In this document: piece after piece, positions 1-9,527 of the stretch
Layout: each line of letters starts with the position of its first letter
How positions within the stretch are numbered: the first letter of the stretch is position 1
From: Microbacterium sp.
GTDB taxonomy: Bacteria > Actinomycetota > Actinomycetes > Actinomycetales > Microbacteriaceae
Direction of reading: 5' to 3'
Assembly: GCF_031180975.1 (NCBI RefSeq)
Contig: NZ_JAPSLI010000002.1
Span: 297,599 to 361,598 of the forward strand
Length of the DNA: 64,000 bases
Made by a program: the position numbers and the translations under genes
Notes under the pieces: generated by a model
The model's database searches: none
Told to the model about the DNA's origin: nothing
Seen by the model: the letters and a program-made list of their open reading frames with translations, nothing else

Positions 1-1
1 G

Positions 2-25
2 CTGGACAGGGCGGCCGCCAAGTGA
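2..25 (+). CDS. 3' end of an upstream gene, probably carB (carbamoyl-phosphate synthase large chain)
   Basis: Only the last seven codons (LDRAAAK) and a TGA stop are in the window. The stop overlaps the GTG start of pyrF in a GTGA junction, so the two are translationally coupled. Calling it carB is inferred from actinobacterial pyrimidine operons, where carB commonly precedes pyrF; the visible residues alone cannot identify it. Confidence 0.45.
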   Translation: MDRAAAK

Positions 26-885
26 CCGCGCCGTTCGGCTCGCGCCTGCGCGCCGCGCTCGACGCGCACGGACCGCTGTGCGTGGGGATCGACCCGCACG
101 CGGCACTGCTGGACGCGTGGGGACTCGGGCAGGACGCCGCCGGCGTCCGCGAGTTCGGGCTGCGCGTGGTGGACGCCGCCGCCGGCCGGGTGGCACTGCT
201 CAAGCCGCAGGTGTCGTTCTTCGAGCGCTTCGGCTCGCGAGGCTTCGCCGCCCTGGAGGAGGTCCTGGCCGCGGCGCGTGCGGCCGGGCTGCTGGTGATC
301 GCCGACGCCAAGCGCGGCGACATCGGCTCGACCATGGCGGGGTACGCCGACGCCTGGCTGGCGGCCGGGTCCCCGCTGGAATCGGATGCCGTCACGGTGA
401 GCCCCTACCTGGGTCCGGAATCCCTCCGCGACACGATCACCGCCGCCGTGCGAGCAGGCAAGGGTCTGTTCGTGCTCGCCGCGACCAGCAACCCGGAGGC
501 GCCCTCGCTGCAGACCGCGCGCACCGTCGACGTGGCGGCCGGCGACGACCAGACCGTCGCCCTCCGCGTCGCCCGGGACGTGACCTGGCCCAACGGCTCG
601 GCCGCGTTCGACGGCGGGCTCGGCCCGATCGGCCTGGTGATCGGCGCGACCGTCGACCGCGTCGAGCTCGGCCTGCCCGACGACGCTCTGCAGGGCACGC
701 CGATCCTGGCTCCGGGCTTCGGCGCCCAGGGCGCCACGCCGGAGGATCTCACCGCCCGCTTCGGCGCCCTGGCGCCGAACGTGCTGGCCAGCGAAAGCCG
801 CAGCATTCTCGGCGCCGGTCCCGACCGTCTCGCCGATACGATCGACGAACGAGCCGCACGCTACCGGGAGGTGCTCAGTGCCTGA
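22..885 (+). CDS. pyrF: Orotidine 5'-phosphate decarboxylase
   Basis: Converts OMP to UMP, the last step of de novo pyrimidine synthesis, in the cytosol. The 287-residue protein is the longer actinobacterial/type 2 form. The catalytic signature is D95-A-K97-R-G-D100 (motif [12 protein letters not shown]), with the decarboxylating Lys97 in the Asp-Lys-Asp array. Other family elements are the N-terminal CVGIDPH substrate-binding strand and the late LAPGFGAQG phosphate-binding loop. The GTG start overlaps the upstream stop, and its own stop overlaps the gmk start by eight bases (GTGCCTGA), so it is the middle of a coupled pyr-gmk operon. No defect seen. Confidence 0.96.
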   Translation: MTAPFGSRLRAALDAHGPLCVGIDPHAALLDAWGLGQDAAGVREFGLRVVDAAAGRVALLKPQVSFFERFGSRGFAALEEVLAAARAAGLLVIADAKRGDIGSTMAGYADAWLAAGSPLESDAVTVSPYLGPESLRDTITAAVRAGKGLFVLAATSNPEAPSLQTARTVDVAAGDDQTVALRVARDVTWPNGSAAFDGGLGPIGLVIGATVDRVELGLPDDALQGTPILAPGFGAQGATPEDLTARFGALAPNVLASESRSILGAGPDRLADTIDERAARYREVLSA

Positions 886-1786
886 AGGACGGGTCGTCCC
901 CGAGGTCGATCGCGCAGCCGCATCGCGCAGAGCGCTGGAGCGCCGCCGCGCACGCGCCGCGCTGAAGCGCGATCTCACCACGCGAGTCGTGACACCGCAG
1001 GAGGTGCTGCGGCGCGCGACCGAGGATCCGGCGTCGGACGCCGCCACCATGCGCATCACCGACTTCCTGATGGCCCTCCCGGCGATCGGCGCGGGCAAGC
1101 GGGACCGCATCCTCGAGGAGCTGCACATCTCGCCGGTGAAGCGGCTGGGCGGACTGGGCGTGCGCCAGCTCGCCGACCTGTCGGCCTGGCTGGACCGTCG
1201 GTTCCCGGTGAAGCCGCCCCGCGCAGGCCGCAGCCGGCTGCTCGTGCTGGCCGGGCCCACCGCCGTCGGCAAGGGCACTGTCGCCGCACACATCCGTGAG
1301 ACGCACCCGGAGATCCATCTGTCGGTGTCGGCGACCACCCGCAAACCCCGTCCCGGTGAGGTCGACGGCGTGCACTACTACTTCGTGGACGACGCCGAGT
1401 TCGACCGGCTCATCGCCGAGGGGGAGCTGCTCGAGTACGCGGTGGTGCACAACACGCACCGCTACGGCACGCCGCGGCGTCCTGTGGACGAGGCCCTCGC
1501 CGCCGGAAAGACCGTGCTGCTGGAGATCGACCTGCAGGGCGCGCGCCAGGTGCGCGCTGCCGAGCCGTCCGCGACGCTCATCTTCCTGCTGCCGCCGTCC
1601 TGGGACGAGCTCGTGCACCGGCTGGTCGGCCGGGCCACCGAGGATGCCGAGGAACGGGCCCGTCGTCTGCGCACCGCGCGGGTGGAGCTGGCGGCACAGA
1701 ACGAGTTCGATTACCGCATCGTGAACGCCGACGTCGCCACGGCGGCGCGCGAGGTCGTAGAATTGTCCTCAGGCTTCGCGCGCTGA
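878..1786 (+). CDS. gmk: Guanylate kinase with N-terminal mIHF-like DNA-binding domain
   Basis: Residues ~120-302 are guanylate kinase (GMP + ATP to GDP + ADP): P-loop G126-P-T-A-V-G-K-G, the [16 protein letters not shown]-binding segment and VHYYFV. At 302 residues the protein is ~100 longer than a stand-alone Gmk. Residues ~30-108 ([20 protein letters not shown], then RLGGLGVRQ) match the helix-two-turn-helix of mycobacterial integration host factor, which in Mycobacterium and Streptomyces is a separate gene just upstream of gmk. Here the two share one frame with no internal stop. The GTG start overlaps the end of pyrF; I see no obvious ribosome-binding site for a separate Gmk. Whether the fused head binds DNA is unknown. 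Confidence 0.93.
   Translation: MPEGRVVPEVDRAAASRRALERRRARAALKRDLTTRVVTPQEVLRRATEDPASDAATMRITDFLMALPAIGAGKRDRILEELHISPVKRLGGLGVRQLADLSAWLDRRFPVKPPRAGRSRLLVLAGPTAVGKGTVAAHIRETHPEIHLSVSATTRKPRPGEVDGVHYYFVDDAEFDRLIAEGELLEYAVVHNTHRYGTPRRPVDEALAAGKTVLLEIDLQGARQVRAAEPSATLIFLLPPSWDELVHRLVGRATEDAEERARRLRTARVELAAQNEFDYRIVNADVATAAREVVELSSGFAR
1758..1763 (+). promoter_or_regulatory. Possible -10 box for rpoZ
   Basis: TAGAAT inside the last codons of gmk would start a transcript near 1770 with a leader of about 90 bases before rpoZ. No convincing -35 was seen. It is the only TANNNT element near the 76-base gmk-rpoZ gap, so this is a weak call. Confidence 0.3.
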
Positions 1787-1862
1787 CCGAACTTCTCGAA
1801 GGGTCGCGCGCCCGCATTCACCGACTTCGCGACGATCCCGTCGCCTGATCAGGAGGTCCACC

Positions 1863-2117
1863 ATGGCCGGAACCAACCAGGGCATCATCGATCCGCCGAT
1901 CGACAACCTGCTCGAGCGCGTCGACAACAAGTACGAGCTCGTGATCTACGCCGCTAAGCGCGCCCGCCAGATCAACGACTACTACTCCGACCTGCACGAG
2001 GGCAACCTGTTCGACAACGTCGGGCCGCTCGTCGACTCGTCTGTCGAGGACAAGCCGCTGACCATCGCGCTGCACGAGATCAACGAGGACAAGCTCCGCA
2101 TCCGTCACGCCGAGTGA
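1863..2117 (+). CDS. rpoZ: RNA polymerase omega subunit
   Basis: Small (84 residue) subunit that wraps the C-terminal tail of beta' and aids RNA polymerase assembly. The conserved helix [16 protein letters not shown] and the downstream [10 protein letters not shown] segment are typical of actinobacterial omega. The ATG start is fixed by a consensus ribosome-binding site AGGAGGT at 1851-1857, the best in this part of the window. It lies 76 bases after gmk; the gmk-rpoZ linkage is conserved in actinobacteria. Its stop is part of a GTGA junction into the metK reading frame, where coaBC would be expected in related genomes. Confidence 0.96.
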   Translation: MAGTNQGIIDPPIDNLLERVDNKYELVIYAAKRARQINDYYSDLHEGNLFDNVGPLVDSSVEDKPLTIALHEINEDKLRIRHAE

Positions 2118-2134
2118 CGGCCGGGGCAGCTTCG

Positions 2135-3331
2135 ATGAGCGCACTGCGCCTGTTCACATCCGAGTCCGTCACCGAAGGCCACCCCGACAAGATCTGCGAT
2201 CAGATCTCGGACAGCATCCTCGACGGCCTGCTCGCCGTCGACCGCGGCTCCCGCGTCGCCGTCGAGACGCTCGTCACCACCGGGCTGGTGCACGTGGCCG
2301 GCGAGATCCGCACCGAGGGGTACGTCGACATCCCGACGATCGTCCGCGACGTCGTCAACGGCATCGGCTACACCTCGAGCGACACCGGTTTCGACGGTTC
2401 GTCGTGCGGTGTGAGCGTGTCGGTGGGGGAGCAGTCCAGCGACATCGCGCACGGCGTCGATCAGGCGCAGGAGCAGCGCGACGGCGGGTCCACCGACCCG
2501 CGTGACGAGCTCGGCGCCGGCGACCAGGGCATCATGTTCGGGTTCGCCACCGACGAGACCCCGCAGCTGATGCCGATGGCGGCGTGGACCGCACACCGCA
2601 TCGCGGAACGCCTCACGGAGGTGCGCCGCTCAGGCGAACTGCCGTTCCTGCGTCCCGATGGCAAGACGCAGGTGACTCTCGGCTACGACGGATTCACCCC
2701 GAAGACCGTCGACGCCGTCGTGCTCTCCACCCAGCACCACCCGGACGTGTCGCAGGATGAGCTGAAGGAGCTGGTCCGCGCTGCGGTCATCGATCCGGTG
2801 CTCGCGCAGACCGGGCTGGACCTGTCGCCCGAGCTGACCTATTACATCAACCCGGCGGGGCCGTTCGTGACCGGTGGCCCGAAGGGCGACGCGGGTCTGA
2901 CCGGGCGCAAGATCATCATCGACACCTACGGCGGGGCCGCCCGTCACGGCGGCGGCGCGTTCAGCGGCAAGGACCCGTCCAAGGTGGACCGCTCCGGCGC
3001 GTACGCCATGCGCTGGGTGGCGAAGAACGTCGTCGCCGCCGGCTTGGCCCGGCGCGCCGAGGTGCAGGTCGCGTACGCGATCGGTGTCGCCCGTCCGGTG
3101 GGCCTGTACGTCGAGACGTTCGGCACCGGCCGGGTGGCCGACGAGGTGATCACCAAAGCCATCACCGACGTGTTCGACCTGCGTCCGCAGGCGATCATCG
3201 AGGAGCTCGACCTGCTCCGCCCGATCTACGCCCAGACCGCGGCGTACGGCCACTTCGGCCGCGAGCTTCCCGACTTCACCTGGGAGCGCACGGACCGCGC
3301 CGAAGAGCTCCGCCGCGCCGCCGGGCTCTGA
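2135..3331 (+). CDS. metK: S-adenosylmethionine synthetase
   Basis: Makes SAM from methionine and ATP, the methyl donor for enzymes such as RsmB and TrmI in this window. Signatures are [16 protein letters not shown] (ATP/Mg binding), [12 protein letters not shown] and the [17 protein letters not shown]-loop-like segment. From the ATG at 2135 the protein is 398 residues and begins at the usual family start ([11 protein letters not shown]). The frame stays open to a GTG at 2114 that overlaps the rpoZ stop (GTGA), adding seven residues. I chose the ATG on family length, but neither start has a clear ribosome-binding site and coupling to rpoZ favours the GTG. Confidence 0.95.
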   Translation: MSALRLFTSESVTEGHPDKICDQISDSILDGLLAVDRGSRVAVETLVTTGLVHVAGEIRTEGYVDIPTIVRDVVNGIGYTSSDTGFDGSSCGVSVSVGEQSSDIAHGVDQAQEQRDGGSTDPRDELGAGDQGIMFGFATDETPQLMPMAAWTAHRIAERLTEVRRSGELPFLRPDGKTQVTLGYDGFTPKTVDAVVLSTQHHPDVSQDELKELVRAAVIDPVLAQTGLDLSPELTYYINPAGPFVTGGPKGDAGLTGRKIIIDTYGGAARHGGGAFSGKDPSKVDRSGAYAMRWVAKNVVAAGLARRAEVQVAYAIGVARPVGLYVETFGTGRVADEVITKAITDVFDLRPQAIIEELDLLRPIYAQTAAYGHFGRELPDFTWERTDRAEELRRAAGL

Positions 3332-3341
3332 GGCGGTCGCG

Positions 3342-5303
3342 GTGCCGGCCCCTGAGCCCGCCGGAGGGCGACGCGTCGCGCGCGTGCTCATCGACTCGCC
3401 GCTGCCGCAACTGGATCGACTGTTCGACTACGTCCTGCCCGACGAGCTGGGCGAGGTGGCCTGCGGCGTGCGCGTGAAGGCGCCGCTGCGCACCGCCGGT
3501 CGCGTCGTGGACGGCTACATCGTCGAGATCGCCGAGGAGACGGATGCCGCGCGCGCGCTTTCCGAGGTGGAGAGCGTCGTGTCCGACGTGCAGGTGCTGC
3601 CCGACCGGCTGTACCGCCTCGCCCGCCGCGCCGCCGATCGCGCCGCAGGTTCGGCATCCGACGTCCTCCGTCTCGCGATCCCCAAACGGCAGGTGCGGGT
3701 CGAGAAGGCGTGGCGGCCGCCCGAGCACCCGCCGGTCATCGCCGCCGACGCCCTGACGCGCGCCCGCGACGTCATCGCCGCGTACCAGGGGCTCGACGAG
3801 CTGCTCGCCGGAAACGGCCGCGCCGCCGTCGAAGCGATCCCCGGCCTGGATGCCGACAGCCTGCCGCTGTGGGCGATGATGCTGGCCGCCGCCGCCGCCA
3901 CCACCCTGGGCGGCGGACGCTCGGCGATCCTGGTGGTCCCCGACCACCGCGATCAGGAGCTGCTCCTCGCCGCCCTCCAGAAGTTCGTGCCCGACGAGGC
4001 CGTGGTGCGACACGACGCCCGCCAGCCCAACCCCGACCGGTACCGTGCTTTCCTGCGCACCCTCGCCGACGCGCCGTGCGTCGTCGTGGGCAATCGGTCA
4101 GCGGTGTACTCGCCCGCGCAGGCCGGGCTGGTGGCGCTCTGGGACGACGGCGACCCGCTGCTCGCCGAACCGCTCGCCCCCTACGTGCACGCCAGGGACG
4201 CGGCCCTGCTCCGCCAGGAGCAGGAGGGCTCCACCCTGATGCTCGCAGGACACACCCGCTCCACCGACGCGGAGCGGCTGGTGCAGCACGGCTGGCTGCA
4301 GGACATCACGGCCGTGCGGCGCGTCACGCCCCGCGTGCAGCTCAGCACGCCGCAGGAACTCGAACAGGCCGCCCAGCGCGTGCCGACCAGCGCTTTCGCC
4401 GCCGCCCGAGCGGCCGTGGCGGACGGCCCCGTCCTCGTGCAGGTCGCCCGCCCCGGGTTCGCCCCGACCCTGGTGTGCGCGCAGTGCCGCGTCCCGGCGC
4501 GCTGCGCGCACTGCCACGGACCCCTCGGGGCCCGACGTCGCGGAGCGGTCCCCGTGTGCGGCTGGTGCGGCCGCTCCGCTCACGCGTGGCGCTGCCCGGA
4601 ATGCTCGTCCGAACAGGTGCGACTGGCGTCCTCGGGCACCGAGCGCACCGCCGACGAGCTCGGCCGGGCGTTCCCCGGCGTGCGGGTGATCGTCTCGGAC
4701 GGTCGACATCCGGTCACGCGCATCGACGCCAGGCCGGCCCTCGTCGTCGCCACGCGCGGCGCCGAACCGCTCGCCGAAGGCGGGTACCGCGCGGTGATCC
4801 TCCTCGACGGCGCACGGATGCTGCAGGCGCCGGAGCTGCGCATCGGCGAGGCCTGCCTGCGCTGGTGGTCCAACGCCGCGGCTCTTGCCGCCCGTGGTGC
4901 CCCGGTGCACCTCGTCGGCGTCAACGGCCCCGCGGCGAAGGCCCTGGCCACCTGGACCCAGCCCGCCTACGCACGCTCCGAGCTGGAGGCGCGCGCGCCG
5001 CTGCACATGCCGCCCACCGCCCGCGTGGCCCAGATCGAAGGCCTGCCGGCATCCGTCCGCTCCGCCATCGCCGCCCTCAGCGAGATCGGCGTGCCGGGGG
5101 AGGCCGTGCTCGGTCCGGTGCCGACCGATGACGACGACGAGCGGGTGCGCGCGCTGGTGCGCTTCGGCTACGGGGCGGGCGCGGCCGTCGCCTCCACCCT
5201 GCGCGCCGCCGTGGTCGCCGACGCCGCGCAGAGTCGTCGCGGGCGCGGCAGGAACCGGCCCTCGCTCTCGGTGCATCTCGATATCCTCGAACCGGAGATC
5301 TGA
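3342..5303 (+). CDS. priA: PriA-like primosomal protein N', without helicase motifs
   Basis: The 653-residue protein keeps the PriA N-terminal 3'-DNA-binding domain (VARVLIDSPLPQLDRLFDYVLP) and the zinc-binding region at about residues 379-425, with paired CxxC cysteines (CAQC, CAHC, CGWC, CPEC). The helicase core is degenerate: where the Walker A GKT should be there is ATTLGGGRSAILVV, and no DEAH box is visible. Loss of ATPase motifs is a known feature of actinobacterial PriA, so this is not a pseudogene. A role in replication restart is inferred from the family. The GTG start is 10 bases after metK; fmt follows after 35 bases. Confidence 0.9.
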   Translation: MPAPEPAGGRRVARVLIDSPLPQLDRLFDYVLPDELGEVACGVRVKAPLRTAGRVVDGYIVEIAEETDAARALSEVESVVSDVQVLPDRLYRLARRAADRAAGSASDVLRLAIPKRQVRVEKAWRPPEHPPVIAADALTRARDVIAAYQGLDELLAGNGRAAVEAIPGLDADSLPLWAMMLAAAAATTLGGGRSAILVVPDHRDQELLLAALQKFVPDEAVVRHDARQPNPDRYRAFLRTLADAPCVVVGNRSAVYSPAQAGLVALWDDGDPLLAEPLAPYVHARDAALLRQEQEGSTLMLAGHTRSTDAERLVQHGWLQDITAVRRVTPRVQLSTPQELEQAAQRVPTSAFAAARAAVADGPVLVQVARPGFAPTLVCAQCRVPARCAHCHGPLGARRRGAVPVCGWCGRSAHAWRCPECSSEQVRLASSGTERTADELGRAFPGVRVIVSDGRHPVTRIDARPALVVATRGAEPLAEGGYRAVILLDGARMLQAPELRIGEACLRWWSNAAALAARGAPVHLVGVNGPAAKALATWTQPAYARSELEARAPLHMPPTARVAQIEGLPASVRSAIAALSEIGVPGEAVLGPVPTDDDDERVRALVRFGYGAGAAVASTLRAAVVADAAQSRRGRGRNRPSLSVHLDILEPEI

Positions 5304-5338
5304 CGCTCCACCGCCCCCACCCCACCCGGAGAACCTTC

Positions 5339-6271
5339 ATGCGACTCGTCTTCGCCGGCACCCCGGCCGTCGCCGTCCCCACCCTGCGCGCCCTCGCCGT
5401 CGGGCACGACGTCGCCGCGGTCGTCACGCGGCCCGACGCGCCCCTCGGCCGCAAGCGGGTGCTCACCCCGTCACCGGTCGCGCAGGCCGCCGACGAACTC
5501 GGGCTGCCCGTCATCAAGGCGGCCCGCCTCGACGACGACGCCACCGCGCGCATCGCCGCCCTGCGTCCGGATCTCGGGGTTATCGTCGCCTACGGCGGGC
5601 TGGTGCGCGAACCGCTGCTGTCCACCCCGACGAACGGATGGATCAACCTGCACTTCTCGCTGCTGCCGCGCTGGCGCGGAGCCGCACCGGTGCAGCGGGC
5701 GCTGATCGCCGGGGACGAGCGCATCGGCGTGAGCGTCTTCCAGCTGGTGCCTGAGCTGGATGCCGGCGACCTGTTCGCGACCCGCGAGGTGCGGGTGCCG
5801 GCCGACGCCACCGCCGATGCGGTCCTCCACCTGCTCGCCGACGACGGCGCCCACCTGACCCGCGACGTGGTTGCCGGGATCGCGCAGGGCACTGCGACCG
5901 CGCGTCCGCAGGTCGGCGACGTCACCGTCGCCCCGAAGCTCAGCCTCGAGGACGGCCTGCTGGACTGGACGCAGCCGGCAGACGCCGTGTACGCGCGGTA
6001 CCGCGGCGTCACTCCTGAGCCGGGCGCTCACACCACGGTCGCAGGTCACCGCGTGAAGATCCTCGCCGCCGCCCGCGCGGACGACGGCGACGCCGGAGCT
6101 GCACCGCTCGCCCCTGGCGAGATCCGAGCCGGGAAGGGTGAGCTGCTGGTCGGCACCGGCAGCGACCCGCTGCGGGTGCAGCGGGTGCAACCCGCCGGTC
6201 GCGCCGCCATGAACGCCGGCGACTGGTGGCGCGGCGTGCGCGATGCCGAAACCCTGCGAGCCGGCTCATGA
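5339..6271 (+). CDS. fmt: Methionyl-tRNA formyltransferase
   Basis: Formylates initiator Met-tRNA using 10-formyltetrahydrofolate. The 310-residue protein has the RLVFAGTPAVAVP N-terminus and the catalytic-site block INLHFSLLPRWRGAAPVQ, which carries the conserved Asn and His and the SLLPRWRGAAP folate-binding signature; LDAGD supplies the partner Asp. The C-terminal tRNA-binding beta domain starts near PKLSLEDGLLDW. A GGAGAA ribosome-binding site precedes the ATG. The stop overlaps the rsmB start (ATGA at 6268-6271). Confidence 0.95.
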   Translation: MRLVFAGTPAVAVPTLRALAVGHDVAAVVTRPDAPLGRKRVLTPSPVAQAADELGLPVIKAARLDDDATARIAALRPDLGVIVAYGGLVREPLLSTPTNGWINLHFSLLPRWRGAAPVQRALIAGDERIGVSVFQLVPELDAGDLFATREVRVPADATADAVLHLLADDGAHLTRDVVAGIAQGTATARPQVGDVTVAPKLSLEDGLLDWTQPADAVYARYRGVTPEPGAHTTVAGHRVKILAAARADDGDAGAAPLAPGEIRAGKGELLVGTGSDPLRVQRVQPAGRAAMNAGDWWRGVRDAETLRAGS

Positions 6272-7701
6272 GCGCCGCCCAGCGCCCGGGTTCACCCGCC
6301 GCTCGCCCGGCTCCCCGCACGCCGCGGCCGGTGCAGGCGGCGCGGCGCATCGCGTACGACGTGCTGCGCGCGGTGAGCGATTCCGACGCCTATGCCAACC
6401 TGGTGCTGCCGGGCGCGATCGCCGACGCCGGGCTCAGCCCGCAGGACGCCGCCCTCGCGACAGAACTGACCTACGGAACCCTCCGCCGCCGTGGCACCTA
6501 CGACGCGATCATCCGCCAGGCGGCGGGCCGTGACGTCGCCGACATCGACCCCGCCGTGCTGGACGCCCTCCGCCTCGGCGCGCACCAGCTGCTCGCCACC
6601 CGTGTGGCACCGCACGCGGCGGTGAACGAGTCGGTCAGCCTGGTGTCGGCGGCGAAGGGCAGGGGAGCGGCCGGGTTCGCGAACGCCGTGCTGCGCCGGA
6701 TCGGCCGCGACGCCCCGGAGACCTGGCAGAACCGCATCGAGCAGGTCGCCCGCTCAGACGACGAACGGCTCGCTCTGCGCACCGCGCACCCCGTCTGGGT
6801 GATCAGGGCGCTGCGCCGCGCCTTGGCCGCGGAGGGTCGCGCGGACGAACTGGGAGCCCTGCTCGCCGCCGACAACGTCTCGCCCGAGGTCACCCTCGTC
6901 GCCCTGCCCGGGCTGGCGCCGCGCGGCGAACCTGCCCGGCCGTACGCGCCGACCGCATTCGGCTCGCCCGGTGGCGACCCGCGGCAGGCGACCGGCGGTT
7001 CCCGCGGCGCGGTCCGCGTGCAGGACGAGGGCTCGCAGCTCGTCGCCCTGGCGCTTGCAGCCGCCCGGCCCGTCCGGGAGGGGGAGCGCTGGCTGGACCT
7101 GTGCGCCGGCCCCGGCGGCAAGACCGCACTGCTCGCCGCTCTCGCGCTCCGCGACGGTGCCGCCCTCGAGGCGAACGAGGTGGTGCCGGCGCGGGCCGGC
7201 CTGGTGCGCAACGCGCTGCGCCCGCTGCCCGTCGAGGTGCCGGTGCACGAGAGCGACGGACGGGTGTTCGCGGCGCAGCATCCGTCTGCCTTCGACCGCA
7301 TCCTCGTCGACGCGCCGTGCACCGGCCTCGGCGCGCTGCGGCGGCGGCCGGAGGCGCGCTGGCGCAAGAGCCCTGCCGACGTCGCCGAGCTGGTGCAGCT
7401 GCAGACCGAACTGCTGGAGGCCGCCGCGGACGCACTCGCGCCCGGGGGGATCGTCGCGTACGCCACCTGCTCGCCGCATCTCGCGGAGACCAGCGGCGTG
7501 GTCTCCGAGGTGCTCCGCCGCCGCGACGACCTGGTCGAGCTCGACGCGCGCGCCGTGCTGACCGACGTGTCCGCCTCACCGATCGACCTCGCCGACGACG
7601 GCACTGGACGGGCGCAGCTGTGGCCGCACCGGCACGGCACCGACGCGATGTTCCTCGCGCTGCTGCAGCGCCGGATGCCGGACACGCCTGAGGCAGGATA
7701 G
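6268..7701 (+). CDS. rsmB: 16S rRNA (cytosine967-C5)-methyltransferase (RsmB/Sun)
   Basis: Methylates C967 of 16S rRNA with SAM. Residues ~20-150 form the NusB-like RNA-binding domain (AARRIAYDVLRAV and VNESVSLVSAAKGRGAAGFANAVLRR). The C-terminal Rossmann domain has the SAM motif LDLCAGPGGKT, the catalytic cysteine pair C351 (VDAPCTGLGALRRRPE) and C401 (YATCSPH). The frame is open upstream to 6226, but the ATG at 6268 overlaps the fmt stop and gives the normal N-terminus, 477 residues. It ends with a TAG stop four bases before rpe. Confidence 0.93.
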   Translation: MSAAQRPGSPAARPAPRTPRPVQAARRIAYDVLRAVSDSDAYANLVLPGAIADAGLSPQDAALATELTYGTLRRRGTYDAIIRQAAGRDVADIDPAVLDALRLGAHQLLATRVAPHAAVNESVSLVSAAKGRGAAGFANAVLRRIGRDAPETWQNRIEQVARSDDERLALRTAHPVWVIRALRRALAAEGRADELGALLAADNVSPEVTLVALPGLAPRGEPARPYAPTAFGSPGGDPRQATGGSRGAVRVQDEGSQLVALALAAARPVREGERWLDLCAGPGGKTALLAALALRDGAALEANEVVPARAGLVRNALRPLPVEVPVHESDGRVFAAQHPSAFDRILVDAPCTGLGALRRRPEARWRKSPADVAELVQLQTELLEAAADALAPGGIVAYATCSPHLAETSGVVSEVLRRRDDLVELDARAVLTDVSASPIDLADDGTGRAQLWPHRHGTDAMFLALLQRRMPDTPEAG

Positions 7702-7705
7702 TTCC

Positions 7706-8386
7706 GTGACCCTTCCCGACGCGCCGCGCATCAACCCGAGCATCCTCGCCGCCGACTTCGTCAACATGCAGGCCGAACTCGCCCGCATCGCGACCGCCGA
7801 CTTCGTGCACGTCGACGTGATGGACAACCACTTCGTGCCGAACCTCACCTTCGGCCCGCAGATGGTGGAGCGCATCCAGGCCACCAGCCCGGTGCCGCTC
7901 GACGTGCACCTGATGATCACCGACCCCGACCGGTGGGCGCCCGGCTACGCCGAGCTGGGGGCGGCGAGCGTCACGTTCCACCTCGAGGCGGCCGCCGACC
8001 CCGTCGCGCTGGCACGGCGGCTGCGCGACATCGGCTCGCGCGCGGGCGTCGCGATCAAACCCGGCACCGCGGGGGCGGCGCTGTACGACATCCTCGACGA
8101 GTTCGACCAGATCCTGGTGATGACGGTCGAGCCCGGGTTCGGCGGCCAGGGGTTCATGCCCGAGACCATGCCGAAGCTGCGCGCCCTGCGGGATGAGGCG
8201 CGGCGCCGCGGCGCCGACGTCTGGTTCCAGGTCGACGGGGGGATCTCGATGGACACCATCGCCCAGGCCGCCGCCGCGGGCGCCGACACGTTCGTGGCGG
8301 GATCAGCGGTGTACGGGGCCGACGACGTCGAGGCCGCGGTCACGAGTCTTCGCGACCGTGCCCGAGCGGCTAGCCTGGAATCGTGA
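7706..8386 (+). CDS. rpe: Ribulose-phosphate 3-epimerase
   Basis: Interconverts ribulose 5-phosphate and xylulose 5-phosphate in the pentose phosphate pathway. It is a 226-residue TIM barrel with all family marks: [10 protein letters not shown], the metal-binding [21 protein letters not shown], the TVEPGFGGQ phosphate loop and the VDGGI strand. The GTG start lies four bases after rsmB. The stop is inside the GTGA overlap with hisE, which links pentose phosphate metabolism to the PRPP-using histidine genes that follow. Confidence 0.96.
   Translation: MTLPDAPRINPSILAADFVNMQAELARIATADFVHVDVMDNHFVPNLTFGPQMVERIQATSPVPLDVHLMITDPDRWAPGYAELGAASVTFHLEAAADPVALARRLRDIGSRAGVAIKPGTAGAALYDILDEFDQILVMTVEPGFGGQGFMPETMPKLRALRDEARRRGADVWFQVDGGISMDTIAQAAAAGADTFVAGSAVYGADDVEAAVTSLRDRARAASLES
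8371..8376 (+). promoter_or_regulatory. -10 box for hisE (leaderless type)
   Basis: TAGCCT lies in the last codons of rpe and ends six bases before the hisE GTG. Transcription would start at or next to the start codon, giving the his genes a promoter independent of rpe. Confidence 0.5.
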
Positions 8387-8646
8387 AGACTTTCGACGAA
8401 CTGTTCGCCGAGCTCAGCGCCACCGCCGCTGCGCGCCCCGAGGGTTCGGGCACCGTCGCACAGCTGGACCGCGGAGTGCACGCCATCGGCAAGAAGATCG
8501 TCGAGGAAGCCGCCGAGGTGTGGATGGCGGCCGAGTACGAATCCGACGAGAACGCCGCTGAAGAGATCTCGCAGCTGCTGTACCACCTGCAGGTCCTGAT
8601 GCTCGCCAAGGGCCTCAGCCTGGAGGACGTATACCGACATCTGTGA
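8383..8646 (+). CDS. hisE: Phosphoribosyl-ATP pyrophosphatase
   Basis: Second step of histidine synthesis: hydrolyses PR-ATP to PR-AMP and pyrophosphate. The 87-residue all-helical MazG-like protein has the metal-binding acidic helix [20 protein letters not shown] and the [16 protein letters not shown] helix. The GTG start overlaps the rpe stop (GTGA) and a leaderless-type promoter sits just upstream. HisE and HisI are separate here, as in mycobacteria, rather than fused as in enteric bacteria. Confidence 0.95.
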   Translation: MKTFDELFAELSATAAARPEGSGTVAQLDRGVHAIGKKIVEEAAEVWMAAEYESDENAAEEISQLLYHLQVLMLAKGLSLEDVYRHL

Positions 8647-8684
8647 ACGCGTCCCGCTCCGACCGTTCGAACAGAAAGACCCCC

Positions 8685-9527
8685 ATGCTGCGCATCGCCG
8701 TCCCCAACAAGGGCTCGCTCTCCGAGACCGCCGCCGAGATGCTCGCCGAGGCCGGATACGCCGGCCGTCGCGACACCAAGACCCTGCACCTGATCGACGC
8801 CGACAACGACGTCGAGTTCTTCTTCCTCCGTCCCCGCGACATCGCCACCTACGTGGCCTCCGGCGCCCTCGACGTCGGCATCACCGGGCGCGACCTGCTG
8901 CGCGACGTGCGTCAGCAGGATGCCAGGGAGATCGAGGCCCTCGGCTTCGCCCGCTCCACGTTCCGCTTCGCCGGCCCTCCAGGCCGGTACACCTCCATCG
9001 AGCAGCTGGAGGGCGTGCGGGTGGCATCCGCCTATCCCGGCCTGGTCGACGACTTCCTGCGCGAGCGGGGCGTGACCGCCGTGCTGGTGCCGCTGGACGG
9101 TGCCGTGGAGTCGGCCGTCCGCCTGGGGGTCGCCGACGTGATCGCCGACGTCGTCGAGACGGGCACCACGCTTCGCCAGGCCGGCCTGGAGATCTTCGGC
9201 CCGGTGATCATCGAGTCCGAGGCGGTGCTCATCAGCCGTCCCGGCGACGTCGAGGGCACCGACACGCTGCTGCGTCGACTGCGCGGCGTGATGGTCGCCC
9301 GGCAGTACGTGCTCATCGACTACGACCTGCCGGCCGAGCTCGTCGAGCAGGCGACCGCCATCGCCCCCGGTCGCGAGTCGCCCACCATCTCGCCGTTGCA
9401 CGAGGCGGGGTGGGTGGCCGTGCGGGTGATGATTCCGCGGCGCGGCATGAACCAGATCATGGACTCGCTGTACGCCCTGGGGGCGCGCGCGATCCTGGTC
9501 ACCGCGATCCACGCGGCGAGGCTCTGA
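8685..9527 (+). CDS. hisG: ATP phosphoribosyltransferase, long form
   Basis: First committed step of histidine synthesis: joins ATP and PRPP. The 280-residue protein is the long HisG form, which needs no HisZ and normally carries a C-terminal ACT-like domain for feedback inhibition by histidine (here ~210-280, [20 protein letters not shown]). The catalytic domain begins [13 protein letters not shown], with the PRPP-binding segment [20 protein letters not shown]. The frame opens at a GTG at 8643 overlapping the hisE stop, but the ATG at 8685 gives the family N-terminus and has a purine-rich AGAAAGA upstream. The stop forms TGATG with hisF. Confidence 0.94.
   Translation: MLRIAVPNKGSLSETAAEMLAEAGYAGRRDTKTLHLIDADNDVEFFFLRPRDIATYVASGALDVGITGRDLLRDVRQQDAREIEALGFARSTFRFAGPPGRYTSIEQLEGVRVASAYPGLVDDFLRERGVTAVLVPLDGAVESAVRLGVADVIADVVETGTTLRQAGLEIFGPVIIESEAVLISRPGDVEGTDTLLRRLRGVMVARQYVLIDYDLPAELVEQATAIAPGRESPTISPLHEAGWVAVRVMIPRRGMNQIMDSLYALGARAILVTAIHAARL

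Noticed and set aside
2100..2140. SAM riboswitch before metK
   Set aside because: metK follows rpoZ directly with overlapping codons; there is no leader to hold a riboswitch.
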